From positions 62,001 through 126,000 of the forward strand of contig VWZL01003420.1 in the NCBI GenBank assembly GCA_013396915.1: a DNA stretch of 64,000 bases, read 5' to 3'. Shown here in pieces: positions 35,158 to 48,984 of this stretch (position 1 is its first letter; each line of letters begins with the position of its first letter). The DNA comes from Stercorarius parasiticus (taxonomy: Eukaryota; Chordata; Aves; Charadriiformes; Stercorariidae). The notes below the pieces were generated by a model. It did no database searches, was not told the origin of the DNA, and worked only from the letters and a program-made list of their open reading frames with translations. Made by a program: the position numbers and the translations under genes.

Positions 35158-38100
35158 TAAAAGAAGCGCCCAAACATATATTATTAATGCATGTAGCACT
35201 CCCTTAGGCAATGAAACTCACCAGTAAGCATGATGGGGTCTTTAAAGGAGTCTGTGATACGTAGATATGTTGCCTATACCATCGATATGTAGATCTGCAG
35301 CTTTTACCACAGCAGGCAGTATATGAATCTTCATAAAACTGTACACAGAGAAATGACAAAATACCCTGTATTAGATGTTGATATAGGTTAGTTTTCTCAA
35401 CCACATGCCTGCCTTATGATTAATTTGCTGCTTTAGTTATACACCACAAATGTGGATAAACATTCTACGTCCTGTCTCAGTTACAGCCAGTTACAGAAAT
35501 AAATGTCTTTCTCTGTTTTCACCTAATGCAAGGATCCGATGGGAAGAGGTGCCTCTGGTCTCCATACTGCACTCCCCAAAGCCCCTTCTGGAGAGAGGGC
35601 AGGAAAACCATGTGAATCTCTGTGTGTTGGGAACACAGCCCCAGTGCTCTCGCACAAGCGGGGCTGATGGAGATGATTGACTCTGGCTTTCCCTGTTTGC
35701 CCTTTCCGGTTCTGCTGGGATATTTGGGGCAGCACAGGGCATCAATAAGATTGTTTTGCATTCTACTAGAGGTAGCTTTTTCTAGTGTGTGGGCAAAGGA
35801 AAATTGTGTAAAGACATGTCAGGAGGGCATCTGAGGTACATAAGACTACAAACCCAGCCCAGGTCTGTCCCACTACATGGAAGGGGATGACCCATTAGTG
35901 TCTCTCTAGTGTCTCTCTCCTGTCTTTCTCCTGTAGCCACTTTCCCAGTGGGAGCCTGCTGGGCACGAGCAGACAGCGACACTGAGGAGCACCCATGCTG
36001 CCAAGTATCTGGCATCCCACCCACCATGTCCTGGCCTCATGAGACAATAGAGCTGTTCCCCTCCAGGCACAGGGATGAGTAAGGGTGGAAACCTGCTCCA
36101 CTTCTCTAGTGGTGACAAAGATTCTTCAGTCTGGTACATTATGCCCTTTCCAAAACCCTGTTAGAGGAATGAACACAGCTATGACTCCACTTTCTCCATA
36201 ACTCCTTTGGGATGCTTAGTTTGCCCACGTATGCATTCCTCCTCTGGATTAGACCATCCTATTTTGTAACTGTTCTAATTTGCTTTGAGATTTGCGATGG
36301 ATTTTTAAGATTTTTTTTTTCAAAGATCTTACTTCAGAATGGACATTCAATGATAACCTTTGGTCCTGCTGTGACACAATGTTTCACTTTTTCTTCCTGC
36401 AGATTAATGAGGTCAAATAAAATCGGGGAGAGAACACAAGTTTCAGGTTCTTTCTTTCAATGAATCTAAACAAAGCAATGACTTACGACAATTCAGTGAA
36501 GCCCTTCAGGTTATAACTGGACTCGCACTGGCAGGAGAGTCCCCTGAAGAGATCCTTTACTGAAGAAGATGAGTGAGTGCTGCAGAGACAAGAAGGCACT
36601 AGTCTTCATTTCAGAGGCATGTAGCTTGGTTTTTGGTAGTGTTGGGATGTATTAGTTCCCTGAATGGGACATATCTCATATATCAGCTAAGATTGGAAAT
36701 GCTACGATTTTATTGAGAGTAGGAAAGGGAAAATCCCAGCTTTGAAAATCTTCATTACTCAAATATGTCTTTTGGGCATATTAAAAAAAAGTCTTAGTTC
36801 AGACTTGAAACAGGAGGGGAAATCCCTGAGAAGACAGAAAAGGAGAACCTGACATTTACTTAGGACTCTACAGCTGAGCTAATTCTCAGGAAAATGCTAT
36901 TCAAGTTGGAGAGCCATAGGGTTCAGCGCCAGTTGCAGAAGATTGCCAACGGCAGTTGCATGGCCTAGATCTCTCTGCAAGTCCCTAACTTCAGGCATCT
37001 TTTGGAAATTTTCTAATAAACCCTTGCAGCTTCCTTTTTCCTTTTCCTCCCCCGACCCTTTCTAGATTTTTAAATCCTCTTCAGTGCTGTTCATAGAAGT
37101 CAACAAATGAAGAGAGCAATTCCACCCTACAAAAACCACCTTTCCTTTCTGCAGTGTTAAACAAGCCCAGTGGGAGAAAGCAATTATCAGGGACTTGCTA
37201 CTGCAGTAAGCAAATGTCAAAGTCAGTAGAAAAAATGAAAATATTATAGAGTAGAAAACAGATCACCAAAAGCAGATGAGCCTAAGGGAGAAAAATACCA
37301 CTTTGATCTAATATACCCTTTAATGTCAGTCGTTTCCAAGTGTGAAGAAAGAGTTTGGTCTCTGACCATCTTTTTATTATGTTTCAGTTAAAGATACAGG
37401 AATACAAGTCTACTCAGTTATGTGCTAAATAAAGTTAAAATTGGGTTAAAACCCAAAAAATCCCAAGAAGGAGAGATATATACATTTTATTTTAATAATT
37501 CCACTTCATATACATTTTTTCATTGGTTGGTTTCAGGGAAACTAGTGATGAGCTAGAAAATGTCCCTGATAACATGAATCTCAGAGGTGTTGGAAACATG
37601 GGAAGAATTTTGATATTATGTAAGAAATTCTGGATGACTTTGAGAAATGAAGTAGTACAAAAGAAAAGAAACTTAGCAGTAGAATCTATGGCTTTGGTGT
37701 ACAGAGCAATCACCAGCTACCCAAATACTAGCACTATCCTTTGGCCATAATGAGGCAAATCAAGCTGTAAGAAGCATCAGACAAAATTATGTTAGTTGGA
37801 ACCGCAGTGGGAAAAAGCAACCCACCTGTCTTTGAGAAGAGTTATAGCATTGTATGAAAGGGATTACATGATACAGTTGCCTGCAACAGCAGGGACTTGT
37901 GTTCCAGGACGCCTGGACCTGTTTGTGGAAATCAAAGCAAAAACAAGATCAAGAAGACAAGTGCTACTTAAGTTACTGAAAATACACCTTGCAGCAATAT
38001 GTGAATTATTATGTTTGCAGTAGCCTGAAAACTATTATTTGTTCAGCTTTTTCATGAAATCTGGAAGCAAGGACTCAGAGTCTTCTTTTTTATCTGTACA

Positions 38101-40257
38101 CAGCAGCTCTGCTTCATTTTCTGAGAAGATTTACCAGCGATGAATTAGAAGGTTTAGAAACACGGAGAAAAAAAAGATATTTCCTTGCTTTGTTGATAAC
38201 TGGATAAAGCAAAAAAAGGATACTTGTGAGACAGGCTGGTAAAAGGATCACCGACAGGCCTGAAATTATCTAGAAGCAGTGGGCACTGGCAAGGCAAACA
38301 TAACTCATTTATCGCAAAGCTGTGCGCTTCCAAGCATGATCCGGCGATAAGTCAATGTTATCGCAGTAGGTCTGTGTGGCATCTGCTGCAGAGAGGTGTA
38401 CCACTCTTCAAAGTAAGAGCTGCCTGGCAATATACAGTCAAGTCCTGTGACATATCCTCAAAAGGGATATAGCAATTACCTTAATGGAAAGGAAACAGTT
38501 TGCATACATGACTGAACTTTCATGCTATCTGTATAAAGGGCCCAGGGAGTGTGAAATGACTCATGGGTAGCTTCTTTTTCAGAAGGCTGCTGAATAAGTT
38601 ATTAGACAGACAACTACCCTCGGGCCAGTATATTGGGCTCAGGGAATAAGTAAACACAGAAAGAAAGAATGAAGGAATAAAGTGTATGTGAGAGAGAGAG
38701 CGGTTGCTTGTACAATACTGTCCCGCTTCCAGGCAAATACACTTTCTAGTGTCTTAAATTTCTTCCTGTAGTAACAGACTGAGGGCTGTACTGAACTTTA
38801 AAGGCCTTCATTAGTTGCTAGGTTGTGCTGAGACCAACCACAGTGCAGCTATTCAATAAAGATATTTCATTATTTTGTTACTAGACTGCTTAGCATCTCA
38901 GTAACAGAAAGAAAAAAAGAGCCCCAAAGACCAAGCACAGATTAGAGCTGTTAATCTTTAAAGACAGCTGATCTTTCTGAATATTCTGGGACAGACTTCT
39001 TTCTGCCTGATACCAGTTGAGATTGGTACTTAGAAGAGTCACTCTTGTATAAATGAGAACTCTTTGATTGTTTTCTTTAAAGGAGCATTTTTTTTCATAA
39101 CCATATCAAGCTCAGCCACATGGAATTAGCTGGTATTTGTTCATTCTTGAGGATTTGGCACTCCTAACAAAGGTATTCCTGCCCAAGGTTACTGACATAG
39201 CCCGCTATGCGGCCATTCAAAAGCACACAAGAGTTTGTGTAGGGAAAGGGGAGATGTTGGTGCACTGAAGTGCCTGTGGGCAGCTGGGAGGTTACATCCA
39301 TCTAAAAGGACTATGATTGCAGCAAAAAGAGATCTTCTCTTCAGCAGTTTTGTTCAAGCTGCAAACAGAATGGGATACTCAATGATTTATTTCAAATTAA
39401 ATAGTACGACTCATGCTTGTGCCATATCAGAACTGGTCTCTCTCCCAATCCTTGCATGCCTACTCCAGGAAAAGCAGCAACAGCATAAGGGATATTAGTA
39501 TTTCTCTGTTCCACCATTTCCTGTCAGTCACCATCAACGTGGAAACAAAATTGTCATGCAGCATAAATAAGGTAATATGAAAATATGGTCACTGAAAGTG
39601 GACTAAGTGGTGTTTTCAACATGCAGGAAGATTCTGCTTTGATCATATGTGCAGTTGTTAGTTAACAGCTACCTGACAGAGAAAAACACACAGATTTCTT
39701 TATACCTCCCTCGGAAGCTCTTCCCTTCAGTATTTGTTTTACTGAATTTTAGAATGAAGTTATAAACACCAGCTCACAGCTCTTTTTAATTACTGCCTAA
39801 GAACATGACTGCAGTGGATCAGCAAAAGTTGGACCTATTTTAATTTTTTTGTTTTCAAGCTTATTTGTGACATGAGAGGGAGATAGGGTATGAAATTGCC
39901 ATCTGATTGAATTTCACCATGAGAAAGTTTGCAAGGCTGTCCAAATAATAAAAAATGCCTCATTCAATTCCCTATGCACAGTATGAGTCTCATCACTGTA
40001 ACATGGGATATAGCCATGCAACTGTTTCCCTGGGTAGATACAAGCTAAATGTATCTATCTAGCAACCTCATAATCAGAGTTGTCAGGTCCACAGTTGAGT
40101 GCTCTGGTCTTCACCTCCCTTTTTGGGGTGAAACAAGAACCATGTTACCCTACAAGGAAAGTAAGAGAGACTGGAAAAAACATGAAGAGGTGAAATACAA
40201 GGTATCTCAGTGATAAAAATCTATTCATAGTAATTATATTCAGTAATAGCTTCTATT
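35158..40257. other. Unique noncoding DNA
   Basis: Single-copy sequence. A consensus AP-1 site, TGACTCA, lies at about 38558-38564, in a 350-bp stretch (38220-38660) without simple repeats that could be regulatory. An acceptor-like TTTTTCTTCCTGCAG at 36388-36402 is followed at once by AATAAA. A (GA)n run lies at 38691-38700. No gene is seen. Confidence 0.5.
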
Positions 40258-40965
40258 GTCCCTCAACGGTCCATACTGGGACCAAAACTATTCAATATCT
40301 TCATCAACAACATAGTGGGCTTGAGAGCACCTTCAGCAAGTTTGCAGATGACACCAAGCTGAGTGGTGCAGTTGATTCGCTGCAGGAAAGGGATGCCTGA
40401 CAGGTCCAGAAGAACCCTGACAGACTTGAGGAGTGGGTCCATGTGAACCTCATGAAGTTCAACAAGGCCACGTGCAAGGTCCTGCATCGGGGTCAGCGCA
40501 ATCCCTAGTATCAATACAGGCTGGTGAATGATGGGACTGAGAGCAGCCTTGCTGAAAATGGTAGATGAAATATTGGACATGAGCCAGCAACGTGAGCTTG
40601 CAGCTCAGAAAGCCAATCACATCCTGGGCTGCATAAAAAGAAACATGGCCAGCAGGTCGACGGAGGTGATTCTGCTCCTCTGCTCTCATGAGGTCTGTAG
40701 TGACAGGACAGGGGCAACAGTTTTAAACTGAAAGAGTGTATATTTAGATTGGACATAAGAAAGAATTTTTTTTATTATAAGGGTGGTGAAACACTGGAAC
40801 AAGTTGTTTAGAGAAACTTTGGATGGCCCATTGGAAGTGTTCAAGGTCAGGTTGGATGGGGCTTTGAGCAAGCTGATTTAGTGAAAATGTCCCTGCCAAT
40901 GGAAGGGGGGTTTGACTAGATGATCTTTAAAGGTTCCTTCCAACCCAAACCATTCTGTGATTCTA
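40258..40965 (+). mobile_element. CR1 LINE, ORF2 C-terminal part with internal deletion
   Basis: Sense-orientation CR1. It starts at the 'VPQRSILGPKLFNIFINN' part of the reverse transcriptase (40258-40310). It keeps the catalytic block as STFSKFADDTKLSGAV (about 40326-40372) and continues through 'VNLMKFNKATCKVLH' (about 40443-40487), the '[34 protein letters not shown]' equivalent (40579-40679), and the 3' UTR block ending ACCCAAACCATTCTGTGATTCTACAAAT. Near 40690 the text jumps from CTCATGAGG to AGTGACAGGACAGGGGCAACAG, omitting the roughly 250 bp present in full-length copies. Frameshifts and a TGA near 40400 make it inactive. It is intermediate in age between the 1.2-kb and 58.5-kb copies. 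Confidence 0.95.
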
Positions 40966-41301
40966 CAAATCGTTTCAGGATCTCGGTCCCTGGTGTGACA
41001 CCTGACAGACAGGCTGCTATATCTGAATAAGTATCCCACAAAAAGGAACTCCTCACCAAATAACGCACTAGAAATTTGTCAAAGATTACTAGTGAAATTC
41101 AGTTCAGCTGTGTACCCAGCCATGCCTGAACAAGAATTCTAAATATTCTAAATATTTCATTTAATATATGTATTCATTTTCCTATAGCTATGTTAGAAAT
41201 GCAGCTAGAACCTTTATTCAGTATCTCAGCCTACTCCATATTTCTACTGAAACTTATTTCTTTCTTCAAATGTCACCATTTATTTCTTTTTTATTATTTA
41301 G

Positions 41302-41438
41302 CACCTCCACATTTTATCAATAATCTCACTAGAAAGGCTATTGCTGCAGAACTTCCTGCTGAGATTATATTAGGAAGTAATGGGAGTGTCACAGAGGAAT
41401 ATGCTCTCATATTTTCGGTATCACCTTTCTCCTTTTAA
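41302..41438 (+). other. Candidate exon-like frame after a strong acceptor
   Basis: A long T-rich tract, TATTTCTTTTTTATTATTTAG, ends at 41301. One of the three frames is open for 44 codons to a TAA at 41436-41438 and begins PPHFINNLTRKAIAAELPAE. Its composition is protein-like (two N-glycosylation sequons, NLT and NGS). A weak donor, TCG|GTATCA, lies at about 41417. No family is recognised and there is no neighbouring exon to support it. Confidence 0.18.
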
Positions 41439-42026
41439 TTTCCTCTCAATTTGTATGGGAGGAAGGGGAGAGTCCAAAACCCGGTGTCTAAAAAACTTAC
41501 CAGATTATCTTCCTGTCATTCTCTGCTAATACAAGATGCTTCCCTGCATGGCATCAGCTAGTGTTTTGCCAAGTCATCAAAGTCCCAAACAGACAAACAT
41601 TCTTCCCAGGAAGACTCATATCTCGCTATTTTAAAGGCTTGTTTCATGCTTAGCCAAAACAGCCCTTTTAAAGGCCTTCCGTATAGATCTATCAAAAAGT
41701 AACACCCAAATTATTTTCCATCCTTGGAATTTAACAGCCTTCAGTTATGCACAGCTTTTTGTGAGAGTGCAATTTGTTCTGTGACCATCGCGAGCAATTG
41801 TTACATCATATAGTTAATCCAGAAACCCAGTAAAATTCAGCCCCAAAATTTCACAATCCTTGAAGATAACTACAAAAGCCCTAAAGACCAGAAATGCACA
41901 GGCAACCTTAGCTATTGGTTTTGTTATAAACTTCAGCTAGAGTACTTATCAGCTTCACAGGAGTGAAGGGTTGTGAGAGCTTGTATTTGTGCAGACCTTT
42001 GAAGATAAAAGAATTGAAAGTTGCTT

Positions 42027-42057
<31 letters not shown>

Positions 42058-42058
42058 T
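42027..42058. repeat. (TA)n(TG)n compound microsatellite
   Basis: About five TA units run straight into about ten TG units, a common dinucleotide arrangement that is usually length-polymorphic. Confidence 0.92.
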
Positions 42059-45000
42059 GGCTAGGTAGATGAACAGTGGACAAGAGCCTGCAGGGCTGAG
42101 AAGCCACTATCTGAACTTATAACGCAATAGCTGTTTGTTACACAAGACAGGATTTCAGCAATATCCATTGGGAATTCTTTTTTCGTAGGTGTTCCAGTTT
42201 GACATGTCCAGTATATGACATGTATAAAGGCAAACACGCACACTTGTATACGCATGTACGGACATTTCCTACTGCTTATTTTCCAAATCTATCTTTCCAA
42301 ATAAAAGCAATACCAAAATGGAGCTAATGTTGGGAGCCTCTGTAATTTACTAATTTAGACTGGATGATATTCCACGAATTCTTTAATTACATTCAAACAT
42401 TTCTTTTTAAATTAATAAATTCAAATTTAAGTTCAACACAAAACGTGACAAGACATGGAAATACACAATTACAACATAAACAGCGTAAGTTTTTTAAACA
42501 TATTCTTTCTCATATAACTAGAGGGAAGATTAAAATATTTTAACATCAGTATAGTTAAATTTAGTACTACTAATTCCATATTCCTTCATCATTACCATAA
42601 TGATAATAATAATCTAGTCCTTCAAGTGTTGCTTGCCTGCTTGCTTCCCAGCAACTTTCTAGTAATCCTGATATTTTGTACAGAAAACCGGCACAGGTCT
42701 TTCTTTCAAAGTTAAGTTCTTTTAATTCCTGTTACTATCATATTTAGGAGATAAGTCAGTTCCTCTTTGGAAAAGTCAGTGCTTCAGAAGTTAACATTTA
42801 GCAAGGCTACTTCCCTTCTCTTCAGCTACTACATGCCCAACAAATTCTTTAATACATTTCTCATTTTGTTTTCAAATGAAAACAAATAAGTTTAATGTGG
42901 TAATTCCTGTAAAAGGAATGCATTTCTAATATTTTGCAATTTAGTGCTCCTGGTTTACATCACTCCTATACGTCTGATAGAAAATTCCCATCCATGACTC
43001 ATACACGGTACAACATAAGCAATCAGCCCACATGATCACTGTGAATCTTGACTTGCAGGAAACAAGGAAGTATGGGGCTTTCCAGATCACTACTGCAATG
43101 TAAGCAATTTTTTAGAGAGATGAACTATTTTTTCTGTCAATTCATTTGCATCAAATCATAGACAGCACAGAGACCGCAGAAACACTCCAAGGAACAGGAG
43201 TTTCTGGCAACTGACACAAAGCAATGCAATGCGCAGACAGTGTGTGAGTGAATAGGGAAAGTGTAAATATGTTAGGAAGAGGATGGGATAGACTGCAGCC
43301 AGTGAGTGTAGGACTGCTTCAATCCCCTGGCCACAAACCACTGATGTATCAGAAACTATTATAGTAAGATACCCTCTGAAGATCATAGGGTTGGCTGAAA
43401 ACTTTATGGTGAAATGGATTTTCATGAGAAAATGCCAGTCCACCAAAATCAAAAGGTGTTGTGCAAGGCTGTTGGCTTTGCAGCCCTCTGGCAAGCGTAG
43501 GCAAGATTGTGTCATAATGGCACTAGACAGGCCATTGAGCACCTGTGAGCCTCATGATAGGACTGTCTCAGGGATCTTAGGACTTTTGGACATTGTCATG
43601 TGCAGCTTTCCAGACTTCTGTACCCTTTCCAATGGCAACAAAGCCCTGGGATCTCAATCCCTCCTGAAGGCTTGGCTTTTCTGCTGGTACAGGGAACCTG
43701 GCAACCTTGAAAATCCTGACTCATGCCAAAGCTCGGAGGTCTGCCTCTCATGCTCATTGATCTTGGCTCCTACATGATGCCAGGGCTCCTAACCTCCTGG
43801 CTGTGTTATTGCCTTTGCTTTTATAGCCAAGCCAAGAGCTGCAGTGCTTAGCTTTCCACTCTTACTTTCACTATGAGTTTGCTAAACCAACAGAGTTGAT
43901 AGATTTTTAGTTTTCCACATGTAGGCATCTTTATTTTTCATTTGAAAACAGAGCACTTGTGGTCATCAGATCTTCACTGTGGACGTGATGCCAGTTCAGC
44001 TTTATCTTTAGATGTATCTCTGTAAAGCCACAAGCAGTGATATAGTTTCAGCTGTATCAGCTGAAGATAAAATCAGCTCTTCTGCTCATCTAATCCAACC
44101 ACCTCCTTCTCCTAGGCTCTACTAGTAAAAAGATGCTTCTGACAGAAAACATTACATCTTTATGGTTTTCTCTTTATAATGATATTTTAGAGAAGGGGAT
44201 TTTTTTAGGCGTGCATAGCTGTGCCAGCTAATCTCAGTATGCCAGCTAATCTTGATAGACACATGCCTTCTGCGCACTGGCAAGACTTGAGTTATGGGTT
44301 ACCCCTATATTCTATTTCAGTTTTGTGGGAAGAAAAGTCCTCAATATATGTCAAGTGACACTTAACTGACTAAATGTAATGTTGGTTTTAGGTTTCACCA
44401 GCAAGAAGCTCAGATGACATTCCTGAGTGATATTACATCTTTCCTTTCTCCCTGGTACAAAGCTAACTTTCATCTGCAGCGAAGATGGGGTCAGGGCAGC
44501 AGAGGAACAGCTGTTCCCCAATTGTGTGACTGGGAGCACATGCTGCAGCAGGCAGTCGTAACAGCAAAGTTGTATTTCCTAATCCCACTAAATTCACCTG
44601 TGAATAAAGCACATTTTCGTCCCTCCCTGCTGGAACTGAGGGAGCAGACTGAAAGAGAAATACATAATTATCCATTTTTTAAAGATTAAACCAGACAAAA
44701 TTAGATGTTTCCTAATTTAAAAGCAAACCAGAAAGAATTCTGAAAACTTCAGGAACCGGTTCTTGTCTCATAGTCTCATTTAGCAGTAGCCTCACACTCT
44801 TCTGCAAGGTAGCTGTGATAGCTTATCGTTACCACCCTACTGCAGATCACTAAACAAAACAGTTAGCTTCATATTTCCCTTTTGAGTGATTCTCTTTAAA
44901 TGCTTAAAATGGCCTAGTCAATTATCCGAAGAGTAGCAACAGAATCCAAAATAACTCAAAAAAAAGTCAAATAGAAAATAGCTAAGATTGGTTGCAGGTG

Positions 45001-46240
45001 CTAGTTCTGCACCAGCTCCTCTAGTTATTTTGCTTGTTAACTTTAAAATCACATTTCCTATTTTTTTGATTTGTGTCTTCATTTTGACTTCAGTGAAGAT
45101 CAACACAAAGAAAGCAGAAACCTTCACAGTAGTGGACAGATTTTGTGTTGTGTTGTTCTTCACAAAAAGGTGCTGAGAGGCACTAAGATCGCACTACTTT
45201 AAAACACTAGCTGCCAAGTTTCATGCAGAGCAGGGTAAAATATTTTATGCAACTTACATTATACTAAACGGATTGTATTTTTCCTAATAGTGTGCATGCA
45301 GATCATAAGCTGAAACATGACATCGAAATCTGTGCCTGCCTTCCGCGTTGTTTCAGACAACACTTTCATTGGTTGGGGTTTCTTGCAAAGGGATTTTAGT
45401 GTCCTGTTGAGGCTAAAGGGAAAAGATACAAAGAGAAGTTCACAGAAATTGCGTTACCTCATGTGATTTGTCTCCCACTACTGAAGTTCTTCATGTCCTC
45501 ATTCATAGAGTTTCCTTAGAGTTCATTTTATCAGATACATTTTCGTCCAGGGATGATGCAATATCAAATTTTTGATAGCTGTGAAAAACAAAAACAGCAC
45601 TGATATTTCATAAGTAATATAGTCTGCTATTCCTAGATAATAATAGAATAATGACCAGTAAATACATTTTCAAGAGCACATTTTGTAGAATTCTTTGCAA
45701 GTCCCTGAGGCTTCCCTGTTTTCCTCATATCCATTGAAATGACTGAAATTTCACACGTGATCTACCTCTTTGACAGCGGGATTCCAAATGAAAAACGGAT
45801 TTTGTTTCCACGTCAAAGACTTTAGGGGTCAGTCAGCAGTTCCCTGGAGCTGAGCGCACAGAAACAGCTCTCAGGAGAGCTGCACTACACCAAGCTGTGC
45901 TTCGTTCCACCTTGCTTCTCTGCAAGAGTTGGGGGGTTTGGAGTCTCTGGAGGACAATGGGGTTTCAGTTCTCTAAGCCGGCCAGTTGTCTCACTGAGGC
46001 ACACTAAGGTTTTTACAGAACTAATATGGGGGTTGGTGTCTTGCCAAAAGAGTTAGACTTCAAGGTCCCCTTTACGGTATTCCTCCTAACACAATATTTT
46101 CTTCATTTTTTGGATGTACTGCCTCTTTGTTTAACACCTTATCGCTAGAAAACTAGCAGCAGGGAGTTTGGGCCCTTTACATTTCCAAGACAGACAGCAG
46201 AGAGCCATAGGAAGTCTAAGCTTTCCTTCCTTTCTCCTAG

Positions 46241-46329
46241 TGCCCAGAGTACTTTTTTGCATGTATGGCATGTCAGATGCAGCACTCATCCTGCAGCCAC
46301 TCCAAGCACAGATGGCATCTGGGGGCCAA
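46241..46329 (+). other. Weak candidate exon, 89 bp
   Basis: The acceptor CTTTCCTTCCTTTCTCCTAG ends at 46240 and a donor-like CCAA|GTGAGA starts at 46330. Two of three frames are open. No peptide family is recognised, so this could easily be a decoy. Confidence 0.13.
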
Positions 46330-48984
46330 GTGAGACAGAGAAATACGTGCTTTTTGCAGTAGCTGTTCCTGAAAAGCACCAGGAGACAGATAAAGCAAAG
46401 GCACCGGAGGGCTAGTTTATGCTAACACAGAAGATCATTTCCCTGTGGTTTTTCCTTCCCCACTTGCTGCCTTGTGGCCAAAGCACCCCTTCAGAGATGG
46501 TGCTTACACACCCACAGCAAGGTTATTTTGATAGCTGAGTACCTGCTATGTCTTAAGTGACACACTGCATTTATCTGAACGAACATAACATTTTCCTCTA
46601 ACAGAGGGATGTTCTCAAGGTAGCATACCCTGATGTCTGATAGTTTCCTTCTTACACTTTCTTGGTGCTAGCATTGCAGAGAAAAGTCATTTATGCACTA
46701 ATACTATGTCCAACACAAGTTCGGTTCTTTCTAGGACTGCATCTTGCCCGGTCAGGACTGGATACTTGTCCCGGTTGAATTAAATCAGAGCTTTGCCCAG
46801 ACCTTGGCTGGAACAATAACATCAGGGAAAGGAGCACCAGTGGTCTGTCATACATATCAAATAATGTTATAAGAATATTTTGAGACAAATAAGAAGGTCC
46901 AGACTAGAATAGCTTCATGGACAGATTCTCCAATGTGGACACCACTGTTAGCATTATTGGTGGCAAGCAGCAGAAAGGCCACATAGTGAGGGACAGAACC
47001 AAGGCAGGTCAACACAGAAATACATATCCCTAATATCACCCCCATTTCCACTGGTAAAAGGCTGGCTGACTCGTACAGCATGAGACGTAATATTCTCTCT
47101 CTCTTCTTTTTATGATAATTATAGTCATTCTGGAACCTCTTGCTGCTAATGTATTTTTTCTTAATTCTTGTTAAAATCTTCTGTGACACCCTCTGCCAGC
47201 TAGTATTTACTTACATATTTTGGAAAAAACATATCCATCTGATTTACTGTCTTTTATTCGCACTGAGGGTCTCTCTGGTTTTGTGGTGCCGGGCTGGGAG
47301 ACAAAAGGCTTCAGTCCTACCTTCCCACATGCCCTTCTGGAAGTTGGTGTGGTCCAGCTTGCAGCTAAGGGTCTGGACCATGGCCAACGGGGCACTTCCA
47401 TCCAACCTACTTCTTCATCCCAGGGAGCAAGGAACAACTGGCACATGCAACAAACACGGCTGCACGCCTCCTCCTGTCCCTGTGACATCCCAGCACAAAC
47501 CATCAAATGTTTCCTACTACCAGCCTGTTAGAAAGGGTGAAGAGCAGAGGCTGCTACTGAGTGGGAAGGGAGAGGAAAAGATGAAGGGAACACTGATCTA
47601 ACCTAAAGGCGGGATTTGATCCGCGCTAGATGGTATGAAGTATGGAAAGTATGTTTCAACAGAGCACCAAGACAGAACACACAGTAATTAGTTCGCCTGA
47701 ACTCATGTAAAATTCCCCACCTTCTCAAAAGCACTTTGTTTGAGACAGCTCTGACCTAACAAAAACAGTGGGTGTCTGTGGGACACACTCCTTATGCAGC
47801 AAAAATTTCAAGGCTCTTCATGCTGTCCAAGCACGATCAGAATAGATCAATATTACAAATACCGTCTCCCAAATTGCCATCATTGTTTACTCCTGACTCT
47901 GATAGACCCTCAGAAATACAACAAGTTGTAATAACCATCTTTTTGATGTCAATGATCTCCCAGTCTGATGTGATATATTATGCTGACACACATATCTGTC
48001 TTCCTGTTATGTACCAGGCAGAGTATTTTGTAACAAAAGACGCTGCAGCAATAAGAGTGGTCAATAATTCTCTTAGCCTTCCAGACTCTATTCATTTTAA
48101 ATTTCTGTCACATAACCAATTGCTTGGCACTTATGTTGTCATTCAATAAGTCATTTTAGCTCTCTAACCTCTAAAGTTAGAGGATCCTTTAGATTTTAAA
48201 GCTGCTATGAAATTCCCACTGAATACACATAGCCATTTTATAACTATCAAGCAAAATTGTTATAGATGGTTACCCACAAAATACTACGCTCTTTCAAAAC
48301 CAGTAATTTACTGACTGCTCTGCTACTAAATTCCTTAATTTGTCCCACCAGAGTAGCTCATTTTGGATTAGTTTTTGATGTGCATAGCATTACCCTGGCA
48401 TTATTTTTCCTCATTTCCTATTTATGGAAGTAAAAATATATTGTCTGCAATTTTCTTAAATGCAAAGAATCTCATATAATAAAATGTCCTTGCATTGAGT
48501 CTAACATAAGAAAAGCTTTTTTATGCAAGAAATACAATGGTGTGCCTTGACTTTTAACTATATTACCAAATTACGCTCCCCACTGAGATGCATGTGATCT
48601 TGGGTGCCTTTCTCCCTTGGTTCCTTTGATGAAGGCCAGCCTACAACGTTATTTGAATTCAGTGGAACTTCTTCTATACTTAGTCTTAAGTACATAGTTA
48701 CATGCTTGACAGGAGTGAGGATTTTGTTACTAGTATCTCTTACCATTAGGGCAAGAACAGAGTGGCCAATACTCTCTGATGAACTTCAGAGTCTAACGGA
48801 GGACATGGCTGAACGCGTTGTGTGATTAGCTACAAGACAGACCACCCATATTCAGAGCTGTTGACTGGATCCCAGCAGCAGATGCCAGAATGTATGTGCA
48901 GCTCCTTCACGAGGCAAAGGTAAGCTTCAGAAAATTACAGCAATATGTAACAAAGCATCTAAAATCGGGTTTTATTGTGAAGTA

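Larger units (their letters stand above)
40966..48984. other. Unique noncoding DNA
   Basis: AT-rich single-copy DNA. It contains a (TA)n(TG)n microsatellite at 42027-42058 and two weak exon-like places (41302-41438, 46241-46329), listed separately. The 153-codon frame at 47140-47601 overlaps a 99-codon frame on the other strand and has no recognisable domain. Confidence 0.5.

Noticed and set aside
36388..36425. Acceptor-like TTTTTCTTCCTGCAG with AATAAA 14 bp later
   Set aside because: The distance from acceptor to poly(A) signal is too short for a plausible terminal exon.
43156..43777. Two 128-codon frames on opposite strands
   Set aside because: Neither shows a family motif; mutual overlap suggests composition only.
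44075..44115. CTCATCTAATCCAACCACCTCC resembling a CR1 tail
   Set aside because: Only about 20 bases agree, and neither the octamer tail nor the GGTTGGAAGGGACC block is adjacent.
47140..47601. 153-codon frame with a hydrophobic start
   Set aside because: Hydrophobicity comes from the T-rich 5' part; the remainder is low in structure and unrecognised, and an antisense frame is also open.
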